Assembly: GCA_900313155.1 (NCBI GenBank)
Contig: OMQE01000097.1
Coordinates: forward strand, 1-14,467
DNA length: 14,467 bases
Direction of reading: 5' to 3'
DNA from: an uncultured Rhodospirillaceae bacterium
Lineage (GTDB): Bacteria > Pseudomonadota > Alphaproteobacteria > RF32 > CAG-239
A program made the position numbers and the translations under genes. Positions within the stretch are counted from its first letter, which is position 1. Every line of letters starts with the position of its first letter. Positions 6,944 to 14,377 of this stretch are shown in pieces. The notes under the pieces are model-generated. The model saw nothing but the letters and a program-made list of their open reading frames with translations. It was not told where the DNA came from and ran no database searches.

Positions 6944-7765
6944 ATGTATATATGGATTTTGCTGGCAACGATTATGATAGCTTTGAGCTTTTTTAATTTG
7001 TCGCCGCGCCAAGATAAAGATAATACATTCAGTGAGATTAAAGCCGCTTCTTTGGTGACGCGCTTTAAGGTTGAAAATTTGGCCGTTATGCGCTATTTGC
7101 AGTGCGATACCCTTTTGCGCTTACATACCAAAGAGTGGGATACTCGCCAATCTCCACCATATAAGGTTGATATTACCAATCCGAATCCGTTTGATTTCGA
7201 TTATACAAGTTTAACAGATGTTTTGCCGACCGGCTATAAGCCGAATGTGGTGGCTTTGGATGCTAAACACTATTTATATTGTATGGATAAACCGGTTGAG
7301 AATAGTGAAGCTCAAAATTTGGAAGTTTGTCGTTTTGGTTCTACCATATACCCGACATACGCCGTTTCTTTTGCTAAAATACCTGAACGATGGCTTTCCA
7401 AAGACGGGAAAAATACCCCGCTTCCGGCATTTGTTAATTTTCTGACCGATAAGGCTCAATTTGGCGGCATTGCCGGTTATACGGAATGTTTTGCCGACGG
7501 AACATGTGCCTTAAAAGGGGGAACAGCGCGGCATGTTGTTGCCAACATTGATGACAATACCAATAAAACCGGTGATATTGAAGTCAATTTGATAGCCCGT
7601 GATTCGGTTTTGTGGCAAAATAGCGAATTTAAAAGTATGTGCGGCTACAATAAACCTTGTATGTTTATGTATCGGATGATGCCGACAACCGATGAAAAAG
7701 CCTATTGTCAAAGGCTGCTGACCGATATGTGGAATGAACCGCCTGATAATAATACAAATAATTAG
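6944..7765 (+). CDS. unknown membrane-anchored, 8-cysteine protein next to a PilV-like gene
   Basis: I cannot assign a family. The 273-residue protein starts directly with a hydrophobic segment (residues 2-19, MYIWILLATIMIALSFFNLS), with no charged leader. A likely amphipathic helix follows at about 28-54, so the N-terminus resembles the first helix of a mature type IV pilin but lacks the G/xxxxE prepilin cleavage motif. The rest (about 55-273) should face the periplasm or exterior. It contains eight cysteines, two pairs in C-x5-C spacing (ECFADGTC and CGYNKPC), consistent with disulfides. The start is supported by GGAG 9 bases upstream. The gene ends 36 bases before the giant prepilin-like gene, which has its own ribosome binding site, so the two probably form an operon. 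Inference: an assembly partner, minor pilin-like component or chaperone of the larger protein. Confidence 0.8.
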   Translation: MYIWILLATIMIALSFFNLSPRQDKDNTFSEIKAASLVTRFKVENLAVMRYLQCDTLLRLHTKEWDTRQSPPYKVDITNPNPFDFDYTSLTDVLPTGYKPNVVALDAKHYLYCMDKPVENSEAQNLEVCRFGSTIYPTYAVSFAKIPERWLSKDGKNTPLPAFVNFLTDKAQFGGIAGYTECFADGTCALKGGTARHVVANIDDNTNKTGDIEVNLIARDSVLWQNSEFKSMCGYNKPCMFMYRMMPTTDEKAYCQRLLTDMWNEPPDNNTNN

Positions 7766-7801
7766 ACAATGCGGCAGAAAGAATGTTTTAGGAGAACGAC
7801 C

Positions 7802-10800
7802 ATGAAAAAGAAAAATAATCAAACAGCAAAAATAATGCAACAGGGCGGATTGATGATTGAAGCTCTGGCTATGCTGGGCTTAATTGCCGTTGTGACTCCG
7901 ACAATGTATAAAAAGTCGGCAGAACGCACGTTGGAGGTGGAAGATATTAACACCGCAACAACGGTTCGAACCTATATGAACGCTGCCGAAGCCTATATTG
8001 CCAACAATTACGGCGATTTAATGGTTAATGAGTTTTCTACCCGTAATGAAGAAGGTAAACTTGTACCTGTTGCCAGCGGCAGTAAAGTGGTAACGGTTAC
8101 GCCTGAACAAATGGCGGCATACCTGCCTTACAAATTTGACACCAATCGTTCTCTTTATGACTATAACACGCCGCAAGTGCGCATTGTAAATAATGGCACA
8201 AACCTAACGGCGTTTGCCTTGTTTCCGGCCAAACAAGATGCCGCTAACGGCATTGGGCAAGAAAGAACATCGCGTATTGCCTCGCTCATCGGTGCCAACG
8301 GCGGTTATATGCCGGATGCCAACACAGCGCGCGGTGTCGGCGGAATTTGGAATTTAGACCAAGAAACAATGAATAAGGTGTTTAATGGTGTGGCGCATAA
8401 TCAATATTCGCTTGTGGCTGCTTCATCAAATGTTATCAGTGATGTTAACGGTGGCGAGTTGGATAATGATAAATACCTGCAACGCACGCTGGAAGGTGAC
8501 CCGAATAATCCGGAAAGCTACAAAGATCAGCTGTGGCGCAACACTATGCATACGGACTTGTATATGGGCAATCATCTGCAAGGTGAAACACAATCTATTC
8601 ACTCTAGTTTACGTCAACGTAATAGTATTCGTGATGTTAAAAGTTTAATTATCGGTGCCGAAAAAGCTCCAACAACCACCTCAACAGATGCAGCAGGTAA
8701 GGTCAAAACCTCTGAAAGCGCTAATAATGGTTTATATATTGCCGGAACAGACGGACAAGACTATGCCGATGCTTATATCGGTGGAGCATTACGCGCTACG
8801 GCAGAACAATTTGTGGTCACGGCTAAAGGCACAAACAATGCTACAACAGGCACTCAAATGTTGTTTGGCAAAAACGGAACAGAATATAATTTTGAAGTTG
8901 ATGAAAACGGTGATATTTATGACTATGGTCATAAAGGTATGCTGTATAATCGCTTCAAAGAAGAAAATGATAATATTGTTGATATTGCCGGTAATGTGAT
9001 TGAAATCAGCAATCCAAACGGCATTTTGAATATGCATATTATGGATAATGACACATTCCACGTCTATCAAAATATTAACGGTTCCGGTGAAGCAACTGAT
9101 ATGCAAATGGACCTTATGAAAAACGGCTACAAAGGCGTTTATAATCGCGAAGGCTTAGATTCTATTGGTAATGCTATTGGTCCTAAATATAACAACAGAC
9201 CGCCGTTTCCGGTCCATGTCGGTTCCAATATGGCTGTTGAAGGTGTGTTGGCTGCCGGACAAATTGACACTCAGCATTTACGCACAGCCAGTTTCACTTC
9301 CGGTTCAGAAAAAATTGATGATGAATATAAATGGCTAACAGTTGATAAAAACGGTGTTCGTTTACGTGATCCGGCAAAAAGAAACCATATTGATACGAAC
9401 ACGGCGACTGATGTTGGCTACGGAACTTCTTTGATTACAGATAAAGATAAAATTGCCCTGCGTGTCGGCACATCATCTTCCACCAACATAAATGCTAATA
9501 CCGGACTAGATGGACATCCCGGACAATTGGTTTTACGTGATACCAGCGGTAAGGCTCAAATAACAGGACAAGCAAACGAAATCGGCTTTAATGCTACCGA
9601 TAGGGATGGTGCTCCCGGATATGTTCATGCCCGTAACAGCAAAGTTCAAGTCATGGTGGGGAGTAATACCGATACAGGGAATTATTCCGGTGAAATTAAG
9701 TTTAGTGGCTTAAACGAAACAGGGACAGATAATAAAAATGCCAACTATCGTGTGCGTCAATTGGGAGGACATACCGATTTAGAGGGAGCTAATTTGCATA
9801 TTCTGAATGAAAATGATAAGCCGGTATTCTCTGTTCGTGGTAATGCCAATGAAAATGACGGCAAATTCAATAATGATTATACCAAAGGTTCCAGAACGAA
9901 TAATTCATATGATGTTGCCTCTCATGGTAAGGCATTATTTACGAGCAATCGACAAGACATAACTGATGGTGACATCAAATATATGTCAGTAGGTACATAT
10001 AATGATGAAGCTGGTGTCAATATTGTAGCTGAGGGTAAAACAGCTACTGATGCTGTTCAAAATGTTTTGATTGTAGACCAGTCCGAAGATGTTGATTCGA
10101 CTAAATTACCGGATTCTGCAATTTCAACCACACAATACACTTCGGGTGGCACCAGCACCACAGCTGTCAGTCAAACCGCTGTAGCCGGTGAACCGGGAAC
10201 GGTGTATATCCGTAAAGGTATGATTGATATTGTCGGTGAAGGCAATAGAAATGCCTCCAAGGCCTATTTAGCTCATGAAGGCGCTGGTGTTGTTCGTGCC
10301 GGTCGTTTTGTCGCAAATAATGTGGATTCCAATGGACACGCCTATAAGGTTCCAACCAAATTAACACCTAACGAATATAATCTGTATAATGGAAGCGGTA
10401 CAACTCGTTATGATACCTATATGGTTAATCCGGCATATACATCGGTGATGAATGATATTAAATTAGCTTCTCGCGGCGGAGCTCGTTTGAGCGATATTTT
10501 ACCGGACTTTATTAATAAAGGTATTTATGTGGCAAATAATACAAATAAAAACTTTCCAAGCTTTAATGGTTGGGGTAGTATTTCATATAATACGCAAACA
10601 GATCCTAATGGTGAAGTTACGCCTTATTTAGGTGGTGTACCTGCACCGCAATGCCCGCCGGGATATGGCCGAGTGATTACGGTTGCTCCAACTGGATTTA
10701 AAATGGCTCAAGCCGGTGGAATTGAACTAAAAGGTGATAAATTTGTGGTTACAGAATATGAAAACGGACCGGGAACAGCTTTTCAAAGTGAAGGCAGTTA

Positions 10801-11554
10801 CAATTCTGTTAAAGATAAATTTACAGAAAAAAATGGTAAGCGAGAAGCTGATAATTTTATGCCGAATTATCAAAAATTGCGTTCTGATTTGGAAGGCCAG
10901 GCAACCTTAAAATTAAGCGGTTCATTTTCAGAGAATTGGTATGAGCGCTCCACCGGTGCCAGTGGTACAATGAACGTCAATATCAATAATGATTTCACCT
11001 TAAGTAATATGACTAACAACTTTCCTATAAAAATGTGTGATCAAACAAAGACAAATACAGATGGTAAAGATTGTGAGCTGATAGACACTTATGTTTTAAG
11101 TTCCAACAGTAAGAACAGTTTTAAGCCTCTATTATTCCAACAAAGTACATATCTAAAAACATTGGTGGTTCCGCTTTGTTCTGGTTCATCTACACAATAT
11201 GGGCAAAATTGTAAGGGAGACGGAAACTACACCCAAGGTTGGGCTGTGCTGATGGGTTTTATTTATCCGGAAAACCTTTATAAGGGAGTTATTGACGCAG
11301 TTGGAGCTCATCAATTAGCGCAAGAAACCTCCACTGGGACAAAATGGTACTGGAATATCTTCCCTGTTCTCAGAGGTTCTCTGGAAGCTTATGCAACTGT
11401 ATATTGTCACTATGATAGAACAAATATCTGGAAAGGATATAATGAAGCTGACGGTTATGATTATATGAACGCGGCAACAGGCTTTACACCGAAGGATAGC
11501 GGACGTCGTCAAAAACTTAATGACCCAACACTGAAATACAATGAATTGTGGTAA
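7802..11554 (+). CDS. giant PilV-like type IV prepilin / putative pilus-tip adhesin
   Basis: A 1250-residue exported protein. The N-terminus MKKKNNQTAKIMQQG/GLMIEALAML is a class III prepilin leader: basic 15 residues, Gly15 for prepilin peptidase, Glu20 at +5, and a hydrophobic segment at 17-36. Residues 40-260 follow the plan of conjugative-pilus PilV (Bac_shufflon) proteins. These include an Ala/Tyr-rich helix (RTYMNAAEAYIANNYGDL), LIGANGGYMPDAN at about 161-173, and NTMHTDLYMGNHL at 247-259. Residues 270-880 are Gly/Asn/Asp-rich and beta-prone, like phage tail fibres. ASRGGARLSDILP (889-901) and VPAPQCPPGYG (946-956) recall the end of the constant PilV region. The last 290 residues carry more Cys and aromatics and may be the binding tip. 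The start at 7802 is chosen over 7769 because AGGAG lies upstream and the leader then has the usual length. PilV proteins are usually far shorter. No recombinase or invertible segments are visible. Family assignment is from memory of motifs. Confidence 0.75.
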   Translation: MKKKNNQTAKIMQQGGLMIEALAMLGLIAVVTPTMYKKSAERTLEVEDINTATTVRTYMNAAEAYIANNYGDLMVNEFSTRNEEGKLVPVASGSKVVTVTPEQMAAYLPYKFDTNRSLYDYNTPQVRIVNNGTNLTAFALFPAKQDAANGIGQERTSRIASLIGANGGYMPDANTARGVGGIWNLDQETMNKVFNGVAHNQYSLVAASSNVISDVNGGELDNDKYLQRTLEGDPNNPESYKDQLWRNTMHTDLYMGNHLQGETQSIHSSLRQRNSIRDVKSLIIGAEKAPTTTSTDAAGKVKTSESANNGLYIAGTDGQDYADAYIGGALRATAEQFVVTAKGTNNATTGTQMLFGKNGTEYNFEVDENGDIYDYGHKGMLYNRFKEENDNIVDIAGNVIEISNPNGILNMHIMDNDTFHVYQNINGSGEATDMQMDLMKNGYKGVYNREGLDSIGNAIGPKYNNRPPFPVHVGSNMAVEGVLAAGQIDTQHLRTASFTSGSEKIDDEYKWLTVDKNGVRLRDPAKRNHIDTNTATDVGYGTSLITDKDKIALRVGTSSSTNINANTGLDGHPGQLVLRDTSGKAQITGQANEIGFNATDRDGAPGYVHARNSKVQVMVGSNTDTGNYSGEIKFSGLNETGTDNKNANYRVRQLGGHTDLEGANLHILNENDKPVFSVRGNANENDGKFNNDYTKGSRTNNSYDVASHGKALFTSNRQDITDGDIKYMSVGTYNDEAGVNIVAEGKTATDAVQNVLIVDQSEDVDSTKLPDSAISTTQYTSGGTSTTAVSQTAVAGEPGTVYIRKGMIDIVGEGNRNASKAYLAHEGAGVVRAGRFVANNVDSNGHAYKVPTKLTPNEYNLYNGSGTTRYDTYMVNPAYTSVMNDIKLASRGGARLSDILPDFINKGIYVANNTNKNFPSFNGWGSISYNTQTDPNGEVTPYLGGVPAPQCPPGYGRVITVAPTGFKMAQAGGIELKGDKFVVTEYENGPGTAFQSEGSYNSVKDKFTEKNGKREADNFMPNYQKLRSDLEGQATLKLSGSFSENWYERSTGASGTMNVNINNDFTLSNMTNNFPIKMCDQTKTNTDGKDCELIDTYVLSSNSKNSFKPLLFQQSTYLKTLVVPLCSGSSTQYGQNCKGDGNYTQGWAVLMGFIYPENLYKGVIDAVGAHQLAQETSTGTKWYWNIFPVLRGSLEAYATVYCHYDRTNIWKGYNEADGYDYMNAATGFTPKDSGRRQKLNDPTLKYNELW

Positions 11555-11602
11555 TCCTTACGGTTTTTCTCGTATTCATTCGCAGGCGACTATTATTTTC
11601 CA

Positions 11603-11712
11603 CTGTCATTCTTGAACCGTTAGGTTCGAGAATCTCTGAACGACAGTTCAGCTCGTTACCGCGCTAAAGTGCGGAGATCCTCGGCTTCATTTCATTCCGC
11701 CAAGGATGACAG
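11603..11712. repeat. 110-bp palindromic MITE/REP-like element
   Basis: The ends are inverted repeats: CTGTCATTCTTG (11603-11614) against CAAGGATGACAG (11701-11712), matching 11 of 12. A second inner pair also matches (CGAGAATCTC near 11627-11636 with GAGATCCTCG near 11674-11683, one mismatch). Local hairpins are nested inside: TTCTTGAACC with GGTTCGAGAA (11609-11632), CTGAAC-GACA-GTTCAG (11636-11651) and CCGC/GCGG (11659-11674). The GTCATTC...GAATCTC...GAGATCC...GGATGAC plan is that of small dispersed palindromic repeats seen in many bacterial genomes. Only one copy is in the window, so multicopy status is inference. Confidence 0.7.
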
Positions 11713-11800
11713 GGGAAAAAGAAACAGTGTTCATTTAGGGATAATAAGAAAAAATTTATATCTTTATGTGACAGAATTTGCGCAATTTTTAATTTTTTAC

Positions 11801-11828
11801 TTGAAAATTTTATCTTTGGTGATAAATT
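11801..11828 (+). promoter_or_regulatory. candidate gap promoter
   Basis: TTGAAA (11801-11806) and TAAATT (11823-11828) are 16 bases apart. A start near 11835 would leave a leader of about 70 bases containing the GC-rich hairpin at 11858-11875. The -10 overlaps the hairpin at 11817-11835, so promoter and terminator readings compete for the same bases. Confidence 0.35.
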
Positions 11829-11843
11829 GTCACCAGTTTTTTT
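11817..11843 (+). terminator. terminator-like hairpin upstream of gap
   Basis: TGGTGAT (11817-11823) pairs with GTCACCA (11829-11835) with one T-G wobble around a 5-base AAATT loop, then a G and seven T's (11837-11843). It is short but has the intrinsic-terminator form. It could end read-through from the pilin-like operon about 265 bases upstream, or act within a gap leader if transcription starts earlier. Confidence 0.5.
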
Positions 11844-11857
11844 GAAACTTTATGCCC

Positions 11858-11875
11858 GTGCGGGGCTGTCCGCAC
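11858..11875 (+). promoter_or_regulatory. GC-rich hairpin in the gap leader
   Basis: GTGCGG (11858-11863) and CCGCAC (11870-11875) form a perfect 6-bp stem with a 6-base loop in otherwise AT-rich DNA, ending 17 bases before the AAGGAG ribosome binding site (11893-11898). It may stabilise the mRNA 5' end or be a regulatory leader; no known riboswitch class is recognised. Confidence 0.5.
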
Positions 11876-11906
11876 ATCAAATATAGAATTTTAAGGAGAA
11901 TAATAA

Positions 11907-12914
11907 ATGGTTGTTCGCGTAGGTATTAACGGATTTGGTCGTATTGGCCGCTTGGTTTTCCGTGCCGCTCAACAAAGAAATGATATTGAAATCGTTGGCA
12001 TCAATGACTTAATTGATGTTGATTATATGGCTTATATGCTCAAATATGACACAATGCATGGTCGCTTTGACGGCACTGTTGAAGTTAAAGACGGCAAATT
12101 GGTTGTGAACGGTAAAGCTATTCGCGTAACAGCCGAAAAGAATCCGGCAGACTTGAAATGGGGTGAAATCGGGGCAGAATATGTTGTTGAATCTACCGGT
12201 TTGTTCCTCACCAAAGAAAAAGCACAAGGTCATATTGACGCCGGTGCTAAATATGTTGTTATGTCGGCACCTTCTAAAGATGATACACCGATGTTCGTTT
12301 GCGGTGTTAATACCGATTCTTACGTTAAAGGCACACAGTTTGTTTCTAACGCTTCTTGCACCACAAACTGCTTGGCGCCGATTGCCAAAGTTTTGAATGA
12401 TACTTTTGGGATTAAAGAAGGTTTGATGACAACTGTTCACTCTACAACAGCTACTCAAAAAACCGTTGATGGTCCGTCAGTTAAAGATTGGCGCGGCGGT
12501 CGTGCTGCTTCCGGCAACATTATTCCGTCTTCTACCGGTGCGGCTAAAGCAGTTGGTAAGGTGATTCCGGCTTTGAACGGTAAATTAACGGGTATGTCTA
12601 TGCGTGTTCCGACTTTGGATGTTTCTGTTGTTGACTTGACAGCCAATTTGGTTAAACCGGCTACTTATGAAGAAATTTGTGCCGCTATGAAAAAAGCTTC
12701 GGAAGGCGAATTAAAGGGCATTTTGGGCTATACTGAAGATGCTGTTGTTTCGTCAGACTTCTTGGGCGATTCTCACACCTCTATTTTTGATGCCAAAGCC
12801 GGCATTCAATTAACAGATACGTTTGTTAAAGTTATCAGCTGGTATGATAACGAATGGGGTTATTCAAACAAAGTTCTTGACCTTGTTGCTCACATGGCAA
12901 AGGTTAACGGCTAA
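11907..12914 (+). CDS. gap: glyceraldehyde-3-phosphate dehydrogenase, GapA type
   Basis: This enzyme oxidises and phosphorylates glyceraldehyde-3-phosphate to 1,3-bisphosphoglycerate in glycolysis. The 335-residue protein is full length. The Rossmann motif NGFGRIGR is at 8-15 and GINDL at 31-35, with Asp34 placed to bind NAD. The active site SNASCTTNCLAP (147-158) contains catalytic Cys151, and His178 is in TTVHSTTAT. The phosphate-site stretch WRGGRAASGNIIPSSTGAAK is at 195-214, and the C-terminal SWYDNEWGYSNKV is at 311-323. The start is supported by AAGGAG 8 bases upstream. Wording such as DYMAYMLKYDTMHGRFDGTVEVKDG is closer to the GapA group of enterobacteria and Bacteroidetes than to the usual alphaproteobacterial enzyme as I remember it; this is untested. 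pgk follows 87 bases later, giving consecutive pathway steps in one transcription unit. Confidence 0.98.
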   Translation: MVVRVGINGFGRIGRLVFRAAQQRNDIEIVGINDLIDVDYMAYMLKYDTMHGRFDGTVEVKDGKLVVNGKAIRVTAEKNPADLKWGEIGAEYVVESTGLFLTKEKAQGHIDAGAKYVVMSAPSKDDTPMFVCGVNTDSYVKGTQFVSNASCTTNCLAPIAKVLNDTFGIKEGLMTTVHSTTATQKTVDGPSVKDWRGGRAASGNIIPSSTGAAKAVGKVIPALNGKLTGMSMRVPTLDVSVVDLTANLVKPATYEEICAAMKKASEGELKGILGYTEDAVVSSDFLGDSHTSIFDAKAGIQLTDTFVKVISWYDNEWGYSNKVLDLVAHMAKVNG

Positions 12915-12930
12915 TTACAATAACTAAAGT

Positions 12931-12973
12931 TTCCCCGCCAAAACAGTATGTGAATGCTGAAATTGACGGGGAA
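12931..12973 (+). promoter_or_regulatory. compound hairpin between gap and pgk
   Basis: The outer stem TTCCCCG (12931-12937) pairs with CGGGGAA (12967-12973). Inside is a second stem, CAGTAT (12944-12949) with ATGCTG (12954-12959), with one wobble and a GTGA tetraloop. No T-run follows, so it is not a standard terminator. It ends about 15 bases before the pgk ribosome binding site (AAGGAA, 12988-12993). It could be an RNA-processing or stabilising element that sets the relative amounts of gap and pgk message. Confidence 0.6.
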
Positions 12974-13001
12974 CATTGTTTAATTAAAAGGAATAAAACA
13001 G

Positions 13002-14213
13002 ATGGAATATAGAACAATAGAAGATTTGGGAAATTTGAACGGCAAAGTTGCCATGCTTCGTGCCGATTTGAATGTCCCGATGGATGAAAATTTTCATGTA
13101 ACTAACACGGCTCGTATTGACCGCACCGTTCCGACAATTAAAACTTTGATGCAGAAAGGTGCTAAAGTGGTGGTTATTTCTCACTTTGGGCGTCCGGAAG
13201 GCAAAGGTGATGTTAAAAATTCGCTTTCGCATGTTGCGCCGGAATTGGAAAAAGCATTGGGTAACAAGGTTGTTTTTGTTGATGATTGCATTGGCGAAAA
13301 AGTTGCCGATGCCGTTAAAAATATGAAGGCTGATGAAGTTTTGCTTCTTGAAAATCTTCGTTATTATGATGAAGAAAAGAAAGGAAATGAAGCTTGGGCG
13401 GCTGAATTGGTTAAACCGGCTGATGTTTATGTTTCTGATGCTTTTTCAACAGCTCACCGCGCGCATGCTTCTATGGTTGCGGCGCCAAAGTTGCGTCCAT
13501 CGGCTATGGGGTTATTGATGGCCGAAGAAGTTAATGCCTTAACAACAGGGTTGAATAATCCGAAACGTCCGCTAATGGCTGTTGTCGGCGGTTCTAAAGT
13601 TTCCACCAAGCTCGATTTATTGAACAATTTAGTCAAAAAGGTTGATAAATTGGTTATTGCCGGTGGTATGGCGCATACTTTCTTGAAGGTTAAGGGGGCG
13701 GCCGGTATCAATACCGAAAATTCACTCGTTCAGATGGATATGCTTGATACTGCTAAACAAATTTTGGAAACAGCAAAAGCCAATAACTGCGAAGTTTTGT
13801 TACCGCTTGACTTGGTTTGGGCTAAAGAATTTGCAGCACATGCCGAACATCAAACGGTTGATCCGGATAATATTCCGTCCGGTGGAACTTTGCTTGATGT
13901 TGGCGAAAAAACAATTGCACATATCAACGCTAAATTAGATGAATGCAAAACTGTTGTTTGGAATGGTCCGCTCGGTGCGTTTGAATTAAAACCGTTTGAT
14001 AATGCAACGAACAAAGTGGCTCAACATGCTGCAGAATTAACGGTTGCCGGTAAATTAACCACGGTTGCTGGCGGCGGTGATACGGTTTCGGCTCTGGCTA
14101 ATGCCGGTGTGGCTGATAAGTTCAGCTATATTTCGACAGCAGGCGGTGCTTTCCTTGAATGGATGGAAGGTAAAGAATTGCCGGGCGTTATCATTATGCG
14201 CAAAGCTGCATAA
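13002..14213 (+). CDS. pgk: phosphoglycerate kinase
   Basis: Pgk transfers the acyl phosphate of 1,3-bisphosphoglycerate to ADP, making ATP and 3-phosphoglycerate in the cytoplasm. The 403-residue protein is full length. N-terminal substrate residues are in RADLNVPMD (20-28), with ISHFGRPEGK at 59-68 and the conserved Arg in LLENLRYY (115-122). DAFSTAHRAHAS is at 146-157, and GGSKVSTK with the nucleotide-site lysines at 196-203. The hinge and C-domain motifs VWNGPLGAFE (319-328) and AGGGDTVSAL (356-365) follow. A small oddity is STAGGAFLEW where most members have STGGGA. The start is supported by AAGGAA 8 bases upstream. It is cotranscribed with gap, with the compound hairpin between them, and is closed by the terminator at 14230-14284. 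Confidence 0.98.
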   Translation: MEYRTIEDLGNLNGKVAMLRADLNVPMDENFHVTNTARIDRTVPTIKTLMQKGAKVVVISHFGRPEGKGDVKNSLSHVAPELEKALGNKVVFVDDCIGEKVADAVKNMKADEVLLLENLRYYDEEKKGNEAWAAELVKPADVYVSDAFSTAHRAHASMVAAPKLRPSAMGLLMAEEVNALTTGLNNPKRPLMAVVGGSKVSTKLDLLNNLVKKVDKLVIAGGMAHTFLKVKGAAGINTENSLVQMDMLDTAKQILETAKANNCEVLLPLDLVWAKEFAAHAEHQTVDPDNIPSGGTLLDVGEKTIAHINAKLDECKTVVWNGPLGAFELKPFDNATNKVAQHAAELTVAGKLTTVAGGGDTVSALANAGVADKFSYISTAGGAFLEWMEGKELPGVIIMRKAA

Positions 14214-14229
14214 TATTTTCTACTCATTG

Positions 14230-14284
14230 GCGAGTTGACTTATGTGCTTTTTTTTTTTTTTTTTTGTCAACTCGCTTTTGTTTT
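14230..14284 (+). terminator. pgk terminator with an 18-T tract in the loop
   Basis: GCGAGTTGAC (14230-14239) pairs perfectly with GTCAACTCGC (14266-14275), followed by TTTTGTTTT. The 26-base loop contains 18 consecutive T's (14248-14265). The 10-bp stem plus T-rich tail, 16 bases after the pgk stop, marks it as an intrinsic terminator. The T18 tract itself is unusual and prone to length variation or assembly error. Confidence 0.85.
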
Positions 14285-14331
14285 ATCCGCCTTGACGTTT
14301 TTAAGTTTATTATAGATTTTAACTAAACACT

Positions 14332-14361
14332 AAAAGGGAGATCGCATCGATCTCCCTTTTT
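14332..14361 (-). terminator. bidirectional terminator for the acidic-tail gene
   Basis: A perfect 13-bp stem (14332-14344 with 14348-14360) closes a 3-base loop. Core arms are GGGAGATCG and CGATCTCCC, with A-runs and T-runs on both sides. It lies 17 bases beyond the stop of the minus-strand gene ending at 14378, so it probably ends that transcript. It also backs up the pgk terminator from the other direction. Confidence 0.88.
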
Positions 14362-14377
14362 AATGTGCCGGCTTTTT

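Larger units (their letters stand above)
11555..11906 (+). other. 352-base gene-free region between the pilin-like gene and gap
   Basis: No convincing coding frame. The first 48 bases show no feature. A 110-bp palindromic repeat element fills 11603-11712. An AT-rich stretch follows to about 11800. Then come a candidate promoter, a terminator-like hairpin at 11817-11843, a second hairpin at 11858-11875 and the gap ribosome binding site. No strong terminator lies directly after the pilin-like gene. Confidence 0.8.

Noticed and set aside
7769..7801. Earlier ATG for the PilV-like protein at 7769
   Set aside because: An AGGAG site sits just before 7802, and the shorter start gives a normal 15-residue prepilin leader.
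10400..11906. Shufflon recombination sites or inverted C-terminal segments around the PilV-like gene end
   Set aside because: I looked for the sfx-type GTGCCAATCCGGT repeat and for inverted partial frames; none were seen and no recombinase is in the window.
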